12,135 nucleotides of DNA from SZUA-430 sp044375275. Its GTDB lineage: Bacteria > Pseudomonadota > Alphaproteobacteria > Micropepsales > Micropepsaceae. How positions within the stretch are numbered: the first letter of the stretch is position 1; each line of letters opens with the position of its first letter. This document shows, in pieces, positions 1 through 6,433 of this stretch. The notes below the pieces were generated by a model, which saw nothing but the letters and a program-made list of their open reading frames with translations, did no database searches and had not been told where the DNA came from. Both the position numbers and the translations under genes were made by a program. The DNA is taken from the NCBI GenBank assembly GCA_044375275.1, contig JBILMZ010000095.1:1-12135 (forward strand), read 5' to 3'.

Positions 1-990
1 AACATAGAGCGGCACAGCGCGGCCCTTGATGTGGACCTGGTAGTGGCTGCGGTCTCCGAGATAGGCGCTTGCCTTGATTGATCCCTCTACGAATGTGGAT
101 GACGAGGGCTTGGTGGCCGCGATGTTGAGGTTCTCAGGCCGGACCGCCACGACTACCTTGTCTCCGGCCTTGATGTCTGGAATTGCCGGCGCCCTGATCT
201 GGCCAAGCGCAGCCGCTTCAAGTGCGACTTCATCGCCCGACACGGCCTTCACGGTGGCATCGACGAGATTGATTGTGCCGATGAAGGTGGCGACTTCCAC
301 GTTCTGAGGCTGCTCGTAGAGTTCGCGCGGTGGCGCAATCTGCAGGACCTTGCCTTTTCCCATCACCGCGATGCGATCGGACATCGACAGGGCTTCTTCC
401 TGGTCGTGGGTCACGAAGACGAACGTGATGCCAACGCTTTTCTGCAGTTGGCGAAGCTCGATCTGCATTTCCTCGCGCAGCTTCTTGTCCAGGGCGCCGA
501 GCGGTTCGTCGAGCAGCAATACCTTCGGACGCTTTACCAGGGCGCGTGCGAGTGCCACCCGCTGCCGCTGACCGCCGGACAACTGGTCGCCGCGACGTGA
601 TCCGAAGCCTTCGAGCTTGATCATCGCGAGGGCTTCATTGACGCGTCGACGCTTTTCGCTGCCTGAGATCCGGGCCTTGCGGAGGCCGTAGGCAATGTTG
701 TCGTAAACGTTGAGATGCGGAAAGATTGCGTAGGACTGGAACACCATGTTGGTCGGACGGCGATAGGACGGGATCAGCGACGAGGCCTGGTTGTCGATGA
801 AGATCTCGCCCTCCGTCGGAAACTCAAATCCTGCAATCATGCGCAGCAGGGTTGTCTTGCCGCAGCCGGATGGTCCCAGGAGCGAGAAGAACTCTCCCCG
901 CTCGATGTTGAAACTGACGCAGTCGACGGCCTTGGCGCCGCCGGCAAACTGCTTCGTCACGTCTTCGATGCGGATAATGTGGTCAACCAT
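1..990 (-). CDS. potA: Polyamine ABC transporter ATP-binding protein (PotA-like), 3' end outside window
   Basis: This is the ATPase subunit that drives polyamine import through the neighbouring PotB/PotC-like permeases at the inner face of the cytoplasmic membrane. The 330 visible residues include Walker A (GPSGCGKT, residues 39-46), the Q-loop glutamine (about 85, in FQSYAIFPH), the ABC signature LSGGQ (137-141), Walker B LLLDEP (158-163) and the H-loop His195. A C-terminal TOBE-type region begins after about residue 240 and runs off the left edge without a stop, so the gene is cut by the window and not broken. The ATG at 990 lies 12 bp after the potC stop and has only a weak GAGA ribosome site, which suggests coupling to potC. 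Substrate assignment to polyamines rests on family resemblance and on speE, speD and a PotD-like gene nearby. Other Pot-like ATPases (PotG, or putative opine/amine importers) look the same at this level. Confidence 0.9.
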   Translation of the reverse strand, partial: MVDHIIRIEDVTKQFAGGAKAVDCVSFNIERGEFFSLLGPSGCGKTTLLRMIAGFEFPTEGEIFIDNQASSLIPSYRRPTNMVFQSYAIFPHLNVYDNIAYGLRKARISGSEKRRRVNEALAMIKLEGFGSRRGDQLSGGQRQRVALARALVKRPKVLLLDEPLGALDKKLREEMQIELRQLQKSVGITFVFVTHDQEEALSMSDRIAVMGKGKVLQIAPPRELYEQPQNVEVATFIGTINLVDATVKAVSGDEVALEAAALGQIRAPAIPDIKAGDKVVVAVRPENLNIAATKPSSSTFVEGSIKASAYLGDRSHYQVHIKGRAVPLYV

Positions 991-1002
991 GACGGAGTTC
1001 TC

Positions 1003-1830
1003 TCATGCGACGCCAACCTTGCGGTCGTTGGTTCCCAATTGCCGGACCCACTCCGCGATGACGACGAGAATGCAGGATGCGAGCAGGATGAGTGCGCCCA
1101 TGGCCAGCACGCTTGGAAGTTCGTTTGGAAAGCGCAGTTGGCTCCAGATGTAGACGGGCAGCGTGGGTTGCTGGTTGGTCAGGAAGAATGAGAGCAGGAA
1201 CTCATCAAAGGACACGATGAAAGTGAGCAAAAGGCTCGAAATGATTCCGGGCGCTGCCAACGGAAACGTTACCCGCCAGAAGGTCATCCATGGCGTCTCG
1301 CCCAGGTCCATCGAGGCTTCCTCCAGGCTCCTGTCGAAGCCGTCGAGACGAGACGAGAGAACGGCCATCGCGAAAGGCGTGCACAGGATCACGTGTCCCA
1401 CGATTACCGATGGTATACCGAGTTCCACGCCCAGTGCATTCAGCAGGATAAGCAGGGAAATGCCGAGAATGATCTCCGGAATGAATAGCGGCAGCATGAT
1501 CAGCGCCATTGCCGCCGACTGACCCGGCATGCGGTAGCGTGTTACCGCCTTTGCACCGAACAGGCCAAGAATGGTGGAGACAACGGCGACGATTCCGCCG
1601 ACCTGCAGGCTTGCCACAAGGGCGTTGATCATGTCTTCGTCTGCGAAGGCCTGCTCGTACCACTTTGTGGTGAAGCCCTTCAGCGGGAACGTGACAAAGA
1701 TCGAGTCATTGAAAGAAAAAATCGGAAGGAAGAGTACCGGGCCATAGAGAAAAATCAGGTACGCGAAAGCGAAGATCGCGAGTCCGGTGCCCGGGTCGCC
1801 CATGCGTGCGGTTGGTTTGCGTCTTGTCAT
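1003..1830 (-). CDS. potC: Polyamine ABC transporter permease (PotC/PotI-like)
   Basis: A 275-residue integral membrane permease, the usual PotC length. The first membrane segment spans about residues 16-38 and is followed by several more hydrophobic stretches (about 72-92, 107-132, 140-158, 196-216 and 243-260), the six-helix BPD_transp_1 pattern. The cytoplasmic EAA loop that docks on the ATPase is visible at about 170-190 (EEASMDLGETPWMTFWRVTF). The start chosen is the ATG at 1830. It overlaps the potB stop as ATGA (1827-1830) and has GAGG eight bases upstream. A longer in-frame reading from 2106 would lie inside potB and is rejected. The stop at 1003 is followed 12 bp later by the potA start, so potB-potC-potA form one translationally linked operon. 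Confidence 0.93.
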   Translation of the reverse strand: MTRRKPTARMGDPGTGLAIFAFAYLIFLYGPVLFLPIFSFNDSIFVTFPLKGFTTKWYEQAFADEDMINALVASLQVGGIVAVVSTILGLFGAKAVTRYRMPGQSAAMALIMLPLFIPEIILGISLLILLNALGVELGIPSVIVGHVILCTPFAMAVLSSRLDGFDRSLEEASMDLGETPWMTFWRVTFPLAAPGIISSLLLTFIVSFDEFLLSFFLTNQQPTLPVYIWSQLRFPNELPSVLAMGALILLASCILVVIAEWVRQLGTNDRKVGVA

Positions 1831-2729
1831 CGGATCGACCTCGCCGCAAGGCGCATGGCCATGGAGAAGAGGATCACGAGGATCGCCACGCCGGCCATGG
1901 CGGAAAGCGCCAATGCCGACCCAAGCGGCCAATTGTTGATTTTCAGGAACTGCACCTGGATCAGGTTGGCAATCATCTGTCCGGTAGGTCCACCCACCAT
2001 TGCCGGGGTCACGTAGTCGCCGGTGGTGGGAACAAAAATCAACACGGCCGCACCGATGACGCCGGGCAGTGACAGCGGAAATGTGACGCGCCAGAAACGC
2101 GCCCACGCGCCGTCACCCAGGTCCGCTGCCGCTTCAAGAAGTGTCCGGTCAATCTTCTCCAGCGACACATAGATCGGAAGGATCGCAAATGCGGCGTAGG
2201 CATGAGCGAGGGTAATGACGACGGCTGTCTGGTTGTAGAGCAGGAACTCAAGGGGTTGCTCGATGACGCCAAGGGTCGTCAGGCCCGAGTTGACGACGCC
2301 GTTGTAACCGAGAATGACCTTCCAGGCGAAAACCCGCAGCAGATAGCTTGTCCAGAACGGGATGGTCAGCAGGATCAGCCATACGAATTTGTATTTCTTC
2401 ACGCCGAAGGCGACGTAGTAGGCCATCGGGTAGGCGAGGCACACTGTTACAAGTGTGACGAGTCCGGATGTCTGGACGGACCGCCAGAAGATGTCAGCGT
2501 AGCTTTGCTTTTCTGCGATCTCACGATAGCGGTCGAGTGTCGGTGTCTGGTCCAGGGTCAATCCGGTCTGGGTCCAGAAGGAATAAATGACCAGCAGGAT
2601 CAGTGGCGCGGCGAGGAGCACCACCATCGTCACCAGCACGGGCGACAGAAGCGCGTACCCCTTTGCGGCGTCAGACCGGAGGTAGAACGCCCGCAGGCGG
2701 TCGAGAAACCTCGGGCTGCTGTCACTCAT
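1827..2729 (-). CDS. potB: Polyamine ABC transporter permease (PotB/PotH-like)
   Basis: First gene of the minus-strand transporter operon, 300 residues from the ATG at 2729. A short cytoplasmic N-terminus is followed by a strong membrane helix (about 25-50), then further helices near 88-108, 115-138, 166-188, 222-236 and 272-292. The EAA loop is at about 199-219 (EAAADLGDGAWARFWRVTF). The sequence GDYVTPAMVGGP (237-248) is typical of PotB/PotH permeases. The stop overlaps the potC start by 4 bp. An in-frame TTG at 2801 would add 24 residues with no hydrophobic or conserved character; neither start has a convincing Shine-Dalgarno sequence. The ATG is preferred because the family normally begins shortly before the first helix. 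No clear promoter is seen in the roughly 280 bp between potB and speE. Confidence 0.9.
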   Translation of the reverse strand: MSDSSPRFLDRLRAFYLRSDAAKGYALLSPVLVTMVVLLAAPLILLVIYSFWTQTGLTLDQTPTLDRYREIAEKQSYADIFWRSVQTSGLVTLVTVCLAYPMAYYVAFGVKKYKFVWLILLTIPFWTSYLLRVFAWKVILGYNGVVNSGLTTLGVIEQPLEFLLYNQTAVVITLAHAYAAFAILPIYVSLEKIDRTLLEAAADLGDGAWARFWRVTFPLSLPGVIGAAVLIFVPTTGDYVTPAMVGGPTGQMIANLIQVQFLKINNWPLGSALALSAMAGVAILVILFSMAMRLAARSIR

Positions 2730-2957
2730 GGCAGTGTTCGCGGACAATAGCTTCCCCGTCAGCTTGTCGGACCCAGCATTCGAAACTTCATCTTCCGGCA
2801 AAGAAAACCCGGCTGCAAGCCGCTATTGACTGATGGGTAAAGAAGCGTGGCTTTTTGGTCCCTCGCACGTGGTGAATTGGCGGAAAGCGGGCAAGCGCAT
2901 CAGGATGGCGGCGTCGGGTGCAGCGCTGGTTACGGGTGGGGAGCGCCAGAGATGATG

Positions 2958-2992
2958 CGGGCCGCACGCCTCAAGAGAGGTATTGCGGCCCG
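2958..2992 (-). other. Stem-loop downstream of speE
   Basis: A 9-bp perfect inverted repeat (CGGGCCGCA at 2958-2966 with TGCGGCCCG at 2984-2992) encloses a second 4-bp stem (CCTC 2969-2972, GAGG 2977-2980) with a four-base loop. It lies 22 bp beyond the speE stop and 229 bp before potB. Read on the minus strand it has no T-run, so it is not a textbook intrinsic terminator. It may be a 3'-end stabilising or processing structure, a partial terminator, or a protein site. Confidence 0.4.
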
Positions 2993-3013
2993 GAAATCAG
3001 CTAATCCGGCCTT

Positions 3014-3877
3014 TCAGGCCTTTGTGAGTCGTTCAATCCAGGCCGGAAGCGCAAAGGCAGCCTTGTGCACGGCTGGCGTATAGTAGTCGGTACTGATCCG
3101 CGCAGCTGCGAACGCCGTCTCGAGGCCAGCCCATTTCGCGGGGTCACCCAGCACTGTGTCGTTCGACACCCAGGTCAGTGCCATGAACCCGCCGATGTAG
3201 CTGGGCACCACGGCAAGGTAAACGCCACAGTACTTGAACGTGTGCTGCATCTGACGAAGCGTGTCACTGAGTTCTTCCGGCTGGAAGAATGGAACGCCGT
3301 TCTGGAACACGGCGATGCCGCCGGGCGCCAGCGCATCGCGAACGCGCTCGTAGAATGTATCCCCGAACAGCACTTCTGCCGGGCCTACCGGGTCCGGCCT
3401 GTCGGCAATGATCAGGTCAAAGCGACGCTGGTTGGCCTTGTCGGAGAGAAACACGAAGGCGTCTTCGATCTGCACCTTCAGGCGCGGGTCAGCGAACGCC
3501 GCCGCATTTACTTCGCTCAAATGGTGCCGCGACAAATCGACCACCCGTTCGTCGATCTCGACATTGAAAACAGTCTTGATGCCCCTGTGCTTCAGGGCCT
3601 CCTCGGCAATGGCCATGTCGCCGCCGCCGGCGATCATCACTTCGCGCACGTTGCCGTGCTCGAAGATCGGCAGATGCGTCAGCATTTCCGAGTAACCACA
3701 TTCATCGCGCGTCGTGAGCTGCACGATGTCGTCAAGCACCAGCACGCGGCCATTACGCTTGGAGTCGAAGATCCGGATGTTCTGGAATCGGCTCTTTTCC
3801 TCGACAATCGGGGCCCCATCGAGTTCGATCGTCTGGGAGTATCCGGGATGCAGTTTCTCCAGAAAGCTGTTTGTCAT
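3014..3877 (-). CDS. speE: Spermidine synthase (polyamine aminopropyltransferase)
   Basis: Cytosolic enzyme that transfers the aminopropyl group from decarboxylated SAM to putrescine, giving spermidine and MTA. The 287-residue length matches E. coli SpeE. An N-terminal beta domain (to about residue 60, ending in VVQ-like IVQLTTRDE) precedes the Rossmann methyltransferase-like fold. The latter shows GGGD (84-87), VEIDE (106-110), the catalytic DxxDPVGPA block (D159, D162) and QNGVPFFQPEE (192-202), which follows the E. coli pattern QNGV. AFALP near 274-278 is also shared. The residues after GGGD are Met-Ala, not the commoner Gly-Gly or Gly-Ala. The ATG at 3877 has a strong AGGAG nine bases upstream. 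An in-frame ATG 29 codons further up is less likely, and a still longer form would cross the promoter. It is transcribed divergently from speD. Confidence 0.95.
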   Translation of the reverse strand: MTNSFLEKLHPGYSQTIELDGAPIVEEKSRFQNIRIFDSKRNGRVLVLDDIVQLTTRDECGYSEMLTHLPIFEHGNVREVMIAGGGDMAIAEEALKHRGIKTVFNVEIDERVVDLSRHHLSEVNAAAFADPRLKVQIEDAFVFLSDKANQRRFDLIIADRPDPVGPAEVLFGDTFYERVRDALAPGGIAVFQNGVPFFQPEELSDTLRQMQHTFKYCGVYLAVVPSYIGGFMALTWVSNDTVLGDPAKWAGLETAFAAARISTDYYTPAVHKAAFALPAWIERLTKA

Positions 3878-3917
3878 AGACGTCGTCTCCTGCGTGGATT
3901 GTGCTGACCGTGCAAGC

Positions 3918-3936
3918 CGGGCGTTACCGACGCCCG
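3918..3936 (-). other. Hairpin in speE mRNA leader
   Basis: A 7-bp perfect stem (CGGGCGT 3918-3924 with ACGCCCG 3930-3936) and a five-base loop fall in the 5' leader predicted from the speE promoter, about 40 nt before the start codon. It does not cover the AGGAG ribosome site. Its role is unknown; it may only be local structure. Confidence 0.35.
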
Positions 3937-3973
3937 CATTTCTCGCGCTCATCCGACTGACGCGCGGCGCGCT

Positions 3974-4002
3974 CGTATAAGTCTCCCGACTCGCCGGTGC
4001 AA
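3974..4002 (-). promoter_or_regulatory. Probable speE promoter
   Basis: On the minus strand, TTGCAC (4002-3997) and TATACG (3979-3974) are separated by 17 bp, a good housekeeping-sigma match. Transcription would begin about 90 nt before the speE ATG. The short inverted repeat CAAT-N6-ATTG (4000-4013) overlaps the -35 box and could be an operator. Confidence 0.55.
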
Positions 4003-4075
4003 TGTCATAATTGGCGCGCGCATCGGTCGCGTGGTACGGCACAAGGAAAAAAGAACCCCGTGGGTCCAAAAAAAC

Positions 4076-4103
4076 TTGCATGGGGGGCGCGCGTACTTAT
4101 ATT
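4076..4103 (+). promoter_or_regulatory. Probable speD promoter
   Basis: TTGCAT (4076-4081) and TATATT (4098-4103) lie 16 bp apart on the plus strand, an AT-rich island in a GC-rich region. Transcription would start near 4110, leaving a leader of about 105 nt before speD. The -35 box is 73 bp from that of the divergent speE promoter, so a single regulator could act on both. Confidence 0.6.
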
Positions 4104-4149
4104 CCCGCGCTCCGCAGTTCAGGTCTGAATAACCTAGAGGCGGCTACGC

Positions 4150-4201
4150 AGTGCGAGTTCCGCACTACTTGGTCAGTTTTTAGAGCAACGCTCTTTTGTT
4201 G
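4150..4201 (+). promoter_or_regulatory. Structured speD leader with terminator-like hairpin
   Basis: Two hairpins occupy the end of the predicted speD leader. The first is AGTGCG (4150-4155) paired with CGCACT (4161-4166). The second is AGAGC (4182-4186) paired with GCTCT (4190-4194) and followed directly by TTTGTTG, so it resembles a short intrinsic terminator. CAAC (4186-4189) can instead pair with GTTG (4198-4201), which would break the second hairpin. This could be an attenuator; I do not recognise it as a named riboswitch class. Confidence 0.35.
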
Positions 4202-4217
4202 AGATAGGCGAACCGAC

Positions 4218-4703
4218 ATGGCTTTACCTGCACGCAAGAGAACGGCTGTCGAAGTAACGCAGTTCCCTCAGGACCGCGCCAGGCCGAAGTCCGTTACCGT
4301 TCCTAATCCCTCCGGGGAAGCGGATGAAGATCGCAAAGACTACTTTATTACCCGCAATGGCGTGACGTTCGCGGGCAGCCACCTTCACATTGACCTTTGG
4401 GGTGCCCAGGACCTGGACGATGAAGCCAGGATCGAACAGGCCATGAAGGACAGCGTGACGGCTGCCGGAGCAACGCTTCTGCACATTCACCTGCACAAAT
4501 TCACGCCAAACGGCGGCGTGTCGGGCGTGGCAGTCCTTTCGGAAAGCCATATCTCGGTTCACACGTGGCCGGAAAAGGGCTTCGCAGCGTTCGACGTATT
4601 CATGTGCGGCGCGGCAGAACCCCAGAAGGCGATTGCCGTGCTGGAGGCCGCTTTCCGGCCGACGCGCGTTGTCGTGGGCGAGCACAAGCGCGGAATCGTC
4701 TAG
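4218..4703 (+). CDS. speD: S-adenosylmethionine decarboxylase proenzyme, small prokaryotic type
   Basis: Pyruvoyl enzyme that decarboxylates SAM to supply the aminopropyl donor used by SpeE. The 161-residue proenzyme contains the self-cleavage motif SESHISVHTWPE (108-119), with cleavage expected between Glu109 and Ser110; Ser110 becomes the pyruvoyl group. His115 and Cys130 are the usual processing and catalytic partners, and the spacings 110-115-130 equal those of the small Bacillus/Thermotoga enzymes (63-68-83). The core begins near residue 50 (GVTFAGSHLHIDLWG). The preceding 45-50 residues are a basic, proline-rich extension not found in the minimal enzyme. The start ATG has only a weak AGG ribosome site ten bases upstream; no other ATG lies before the core. 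It is closely followed by a terminator, so it is probably monocistronic. Confidence 0.95.
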   Translation: MALPARKRTAVEVTQFPQDRARPKSVTVPNPSGEADEDRKDYFITRNGVTFAGSHLHIDLWGAQDLDDEARIEQAMKDSVTAAGATLLHIHLHKFTPNGGVSGVAVLSESHISVHTWPEKGFAAFDVFMCGAAEPQKAIAVLEAAFRPTRVVVGEHKRGIV

Positions 4704-4748
4704 GTCAACGACGCGCAGGCTGCCGAGCTGCATTAAAATTCGGAAATC

Positions 4749-4778
4749 AGGCCGCCAGGGTAGCTCTGGCGGCCTTTT
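4749..4778 (+). terminator. Intrinsic terminator of speD
   Basis: A 10-bp perfect stem (AGGCCGCCAG 4749-4758 with CTGGCGGCCT 4766-4775) with a seven-base loop runs into TTTT and then CATTG. It stands 45 bp after the speD stop and separates speD from the oxidoreductase operon. Confidence 0.9.
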
Positions 4779-4823
4779 CATTGTTACCCGCCGCAACCGG
4801 AGATGTTAATCATCGCGTTGCCG

Positions 4824-4851
4824 TTGCCATCCTGATGGAATGCGCTTTACT
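4824..4851 (+). promoter_or_regulatory. Possible promoter of the oxidoreductase/GcvT-like operon
   Basis: TTGCCA (4824-4829) and TTTACT (4846-4851) are 16 bp apart, downstream of the speD terminator and about 90 bp before the first gene. The match is moderate, but some promoter is expected here because of the terminator upstream. Confidence 0.3.
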
Positions 4852-4939
4852 CAAGTTCCGGTAGCTTTGGGTCGTCAGCTTCGTGCCGGTCGTCCAAAGT
4901 GCCACCAAAAGGCCTGAAGTCCCCGCAAGGTCGAAGAAC

Positions 4940-6433
4940 ATGGTTGTTGCAACGAATGCAGCCGATCGGCTGGACGCCATCGTGATTGGCGCCAATGTGG
5001 AAGGGCTGTTTGCGGCCGCCTGCCTGGCTGGTGCAGGAAAGCATGTCGCTATCTTCGATGCCCGTTCTTCCCTGAATGGGGTCGATGCCGGTGAACCCTG
5101 TTTCGTCGATGTAGAGGCGGCGACGTCCCTGGATCTCGGGGCGCACGGACTGCGATACGGCGCTGCGCCGCCGCTCGTGGGCGTTTCCCAGGACAAGTCC
5201 CTCGTGCTCTGGCCGGACATTGAAGCGTCGTGCGCCAGCATCGCCGGCCTGTCCTCCCGGGATGCCGACGCTTATCCGGGCTTCGTCCGGCGTCTTCACC
5301 GGCTTTCGGCTTCAGGGTTCGCGGGTGGCAAGTCTGCACTTGTGAACTGGCACATGTCCTCTTCCGGCCGGGACGCCCAAAGCGCCGATGCCGGCTTTTT
5401 CCGCGGTGCAGCCCTGTCCCGCGTGCTGGAAGAAGAGTTTTCGACGCCGCTGTTGAGGGGCCTGCTGGCACAGGCGGCGCTGCACGGATGCAGCGTGTCT
5501 CCGACCTTGCCTGGAACTGCTACCCTGCTTCTGAGGCATGCGATCCAGGCCCTGACGGGACGCGAGCGCGGTTGCCGGCACGTGGCAGGTGGTGCAGCCT
5601 CGCTCATGTCAGCGCTGGTCGCTTCCCTGAAGTTCTTCAACACGGCAGATACTCATCTCGGGAAGGGCGTTCGGGAGATCATCATGGAGCGGGATGCGGC
5701 GCATGGTGTGATCCTGTCGGATGGATCAACCGTCAAGGCGCCCCAGGTCATCGTCGCCCTTGGACGGGCGGGCTCCGAGGACCTGTTCCGGCGCTTGCCC
5801 GTCAAATCCTTTCCCAGCGGAATTTCTTCCTGTCTGGGCAAGATCAGGTACACGGTGAAGACGCCTCCCGCGTTGCGCGGCGTCTCCGCGGCCGTCGTGA
5901 CGTCGGGTGTCACGCTCTGTCTCAACCCGTCGCTTGAGCGACTGGTCCGGGCGCACGGTGCCTTCCAGGCGCGTCAGTTGCTCCAGGATTATTGCCTTGA
6001 TCTCCACGTTGTTCCCCGTCCGATTGCGGAAGGCGGCATGAGCTGGACGGTCCTTGCGGATGTTCATTTCGTGCCAACGGAGACTGATGAGGGGCCGTGG
6101 AGCGGCAACCGCCGCGACCGGTTGGTGACGGGCGTTACCAAGGCAATTGAGGTTTGGGCGCCTGGCTTCGAACTGTCGGTGGAGGCTGCGGAACTGCTGC
6201 AGCCCGCCGAGGCGCGCTCTTTCCTTGATGACGGTGCAGGCGTGCCAGGTGGGCAACCGCGCGTGAGTCAAAGCCATGGGGTGCCAGAGATTGCATCCGA
6301 TGGTGTCGGGCGCCTCGCGCGCGGGCTCTGGTTGATTGAAGACACGCTGTCGGGCGGCGCCGGACACGCGGGGTCCGCAGTTGCGCGATCGCTCACGCCT
6401 CCAACGCGCGGGAGGGTCACGTCAGATGCCTAG
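4940..6433 (+). CDS. Phytoene-dehydrogenase/PYROXD2-like FAD oxidoreductase homologue with degenerate FAD motifs
   Basis: A 497-residue protein of the NAD(P)/FAD-dependent oxidoreductase superfamily, closest in layout to its downstream neighbour. The N-terminal Rossmann strand-loop-helix is recognisable (DAIVIGANVEGL, 12-23) but reads GANVEG where the family has GxGxxG. The following RxxGG motif is replaced by SSLNGV (43-48), although the acidic residue ending strand 2 (Asp40) remains. The central HVAGGAASLMSAL and later VILSDGSTVKAPQVIVALG segments follow the family pattern. The C-terminal FAD motif is degraded to GLWLIEDTLSGGAGHAG (462-478), and the HGDLSPDQL-type block seen in the neighbour is absent. 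It may bind FAD poorly and serve as a structural partner. The ATG at 4940 has AAGG nine bases upstream; a GTG at 4883 would add 19 residues. It overlaps the next gene by 8 bp. Its substrate is unknown. Confidence 0.8.
   Translation: MVVATNAADRLDAIVIGANVEGLFAAACLAGAGKHVAIFDARSSLNGVDAGEPCFVDVEAATSLDLGAHGLRYGAAPPLVGVSQDKSLVLWPDIEASCASIAGLSSRDADAYPGFVRRLHRLSASGFAGGKSALVNWHMSSSGRDAQSADAGFFRGAALSRVLEEEFSTPLLRGLLAQAALHGCSVSPTLPGTATLLLRHAIQALTGRERGCRHVAGGAASLMSALVASLKFFNTADTHLGKGVREIIMERDAAHGVILSDGSTVKAPQVIVALGRAGSEDLFRRLPVKSFPSGISSCLGKIRYTVKTPPALRGVSAAVVTSGVTLCLNPSLERLVRAHGAFQARQLLQDYCLDLHVVPRPIAEGGMSWTVLADVHFVPTETDEGPWSGNRRDRLVTGVTKAIEVWAPGFELSVEAAELLQPAEARSFLDDGAGVPGGQPRVSQSHGVPEIASDGVGRLARGLWLIEDTLSGGAGHAGSAVARSLTPPTRGRVTSDA

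Noticed and set aside
1..990. Truncated potA as a pseudogene
   Set aside because: The frame is open up to the window edge; only the window cuts it.
1831..2106. Longer potC reading that begins inside potB
   Set aside because: The added residues lie within the potB coding region in another frame; the ATG at 1830 forms an ATGA overlap and has a GAGG site.
3065..3907. 280-codon open frame on the plus strand opposite speE
   Set aside because: It is antisense to a clear spermidine synthase with all its motifs, has no recognisable domain and no ribosome site; GC-rich coding DNA often leaves such mirror frames.
3878..4081. N-terminal extension of SpeE of up to 68 residues
   Set aside because: It crosses the predicted promoter, and a strong AGGAG site stands just before the ATG at 3877.
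4104..4217. Known SAM-sensing riboswitch (SAM-II or SAM/SAH type) upstream of speD
   Set aside because: I could not recognise the conserved core of these classes; only simple hairpins are visible.
5726..6367. 213-codon minus-strand frame opposite the first oxidoreductase
   Set aside because: No recognisable motif, and the plus-strand frame keeps the family layout and overlaps neatly with the next gene.
4940..6433. Carotenoid biosynthesis role (phytoene desaturase) for the two FAD proteins
   Set aside because: No crtB, crtE or other carotenoid gene is present, and the motifs fit the broader COG1233/PYROXD2 branch.
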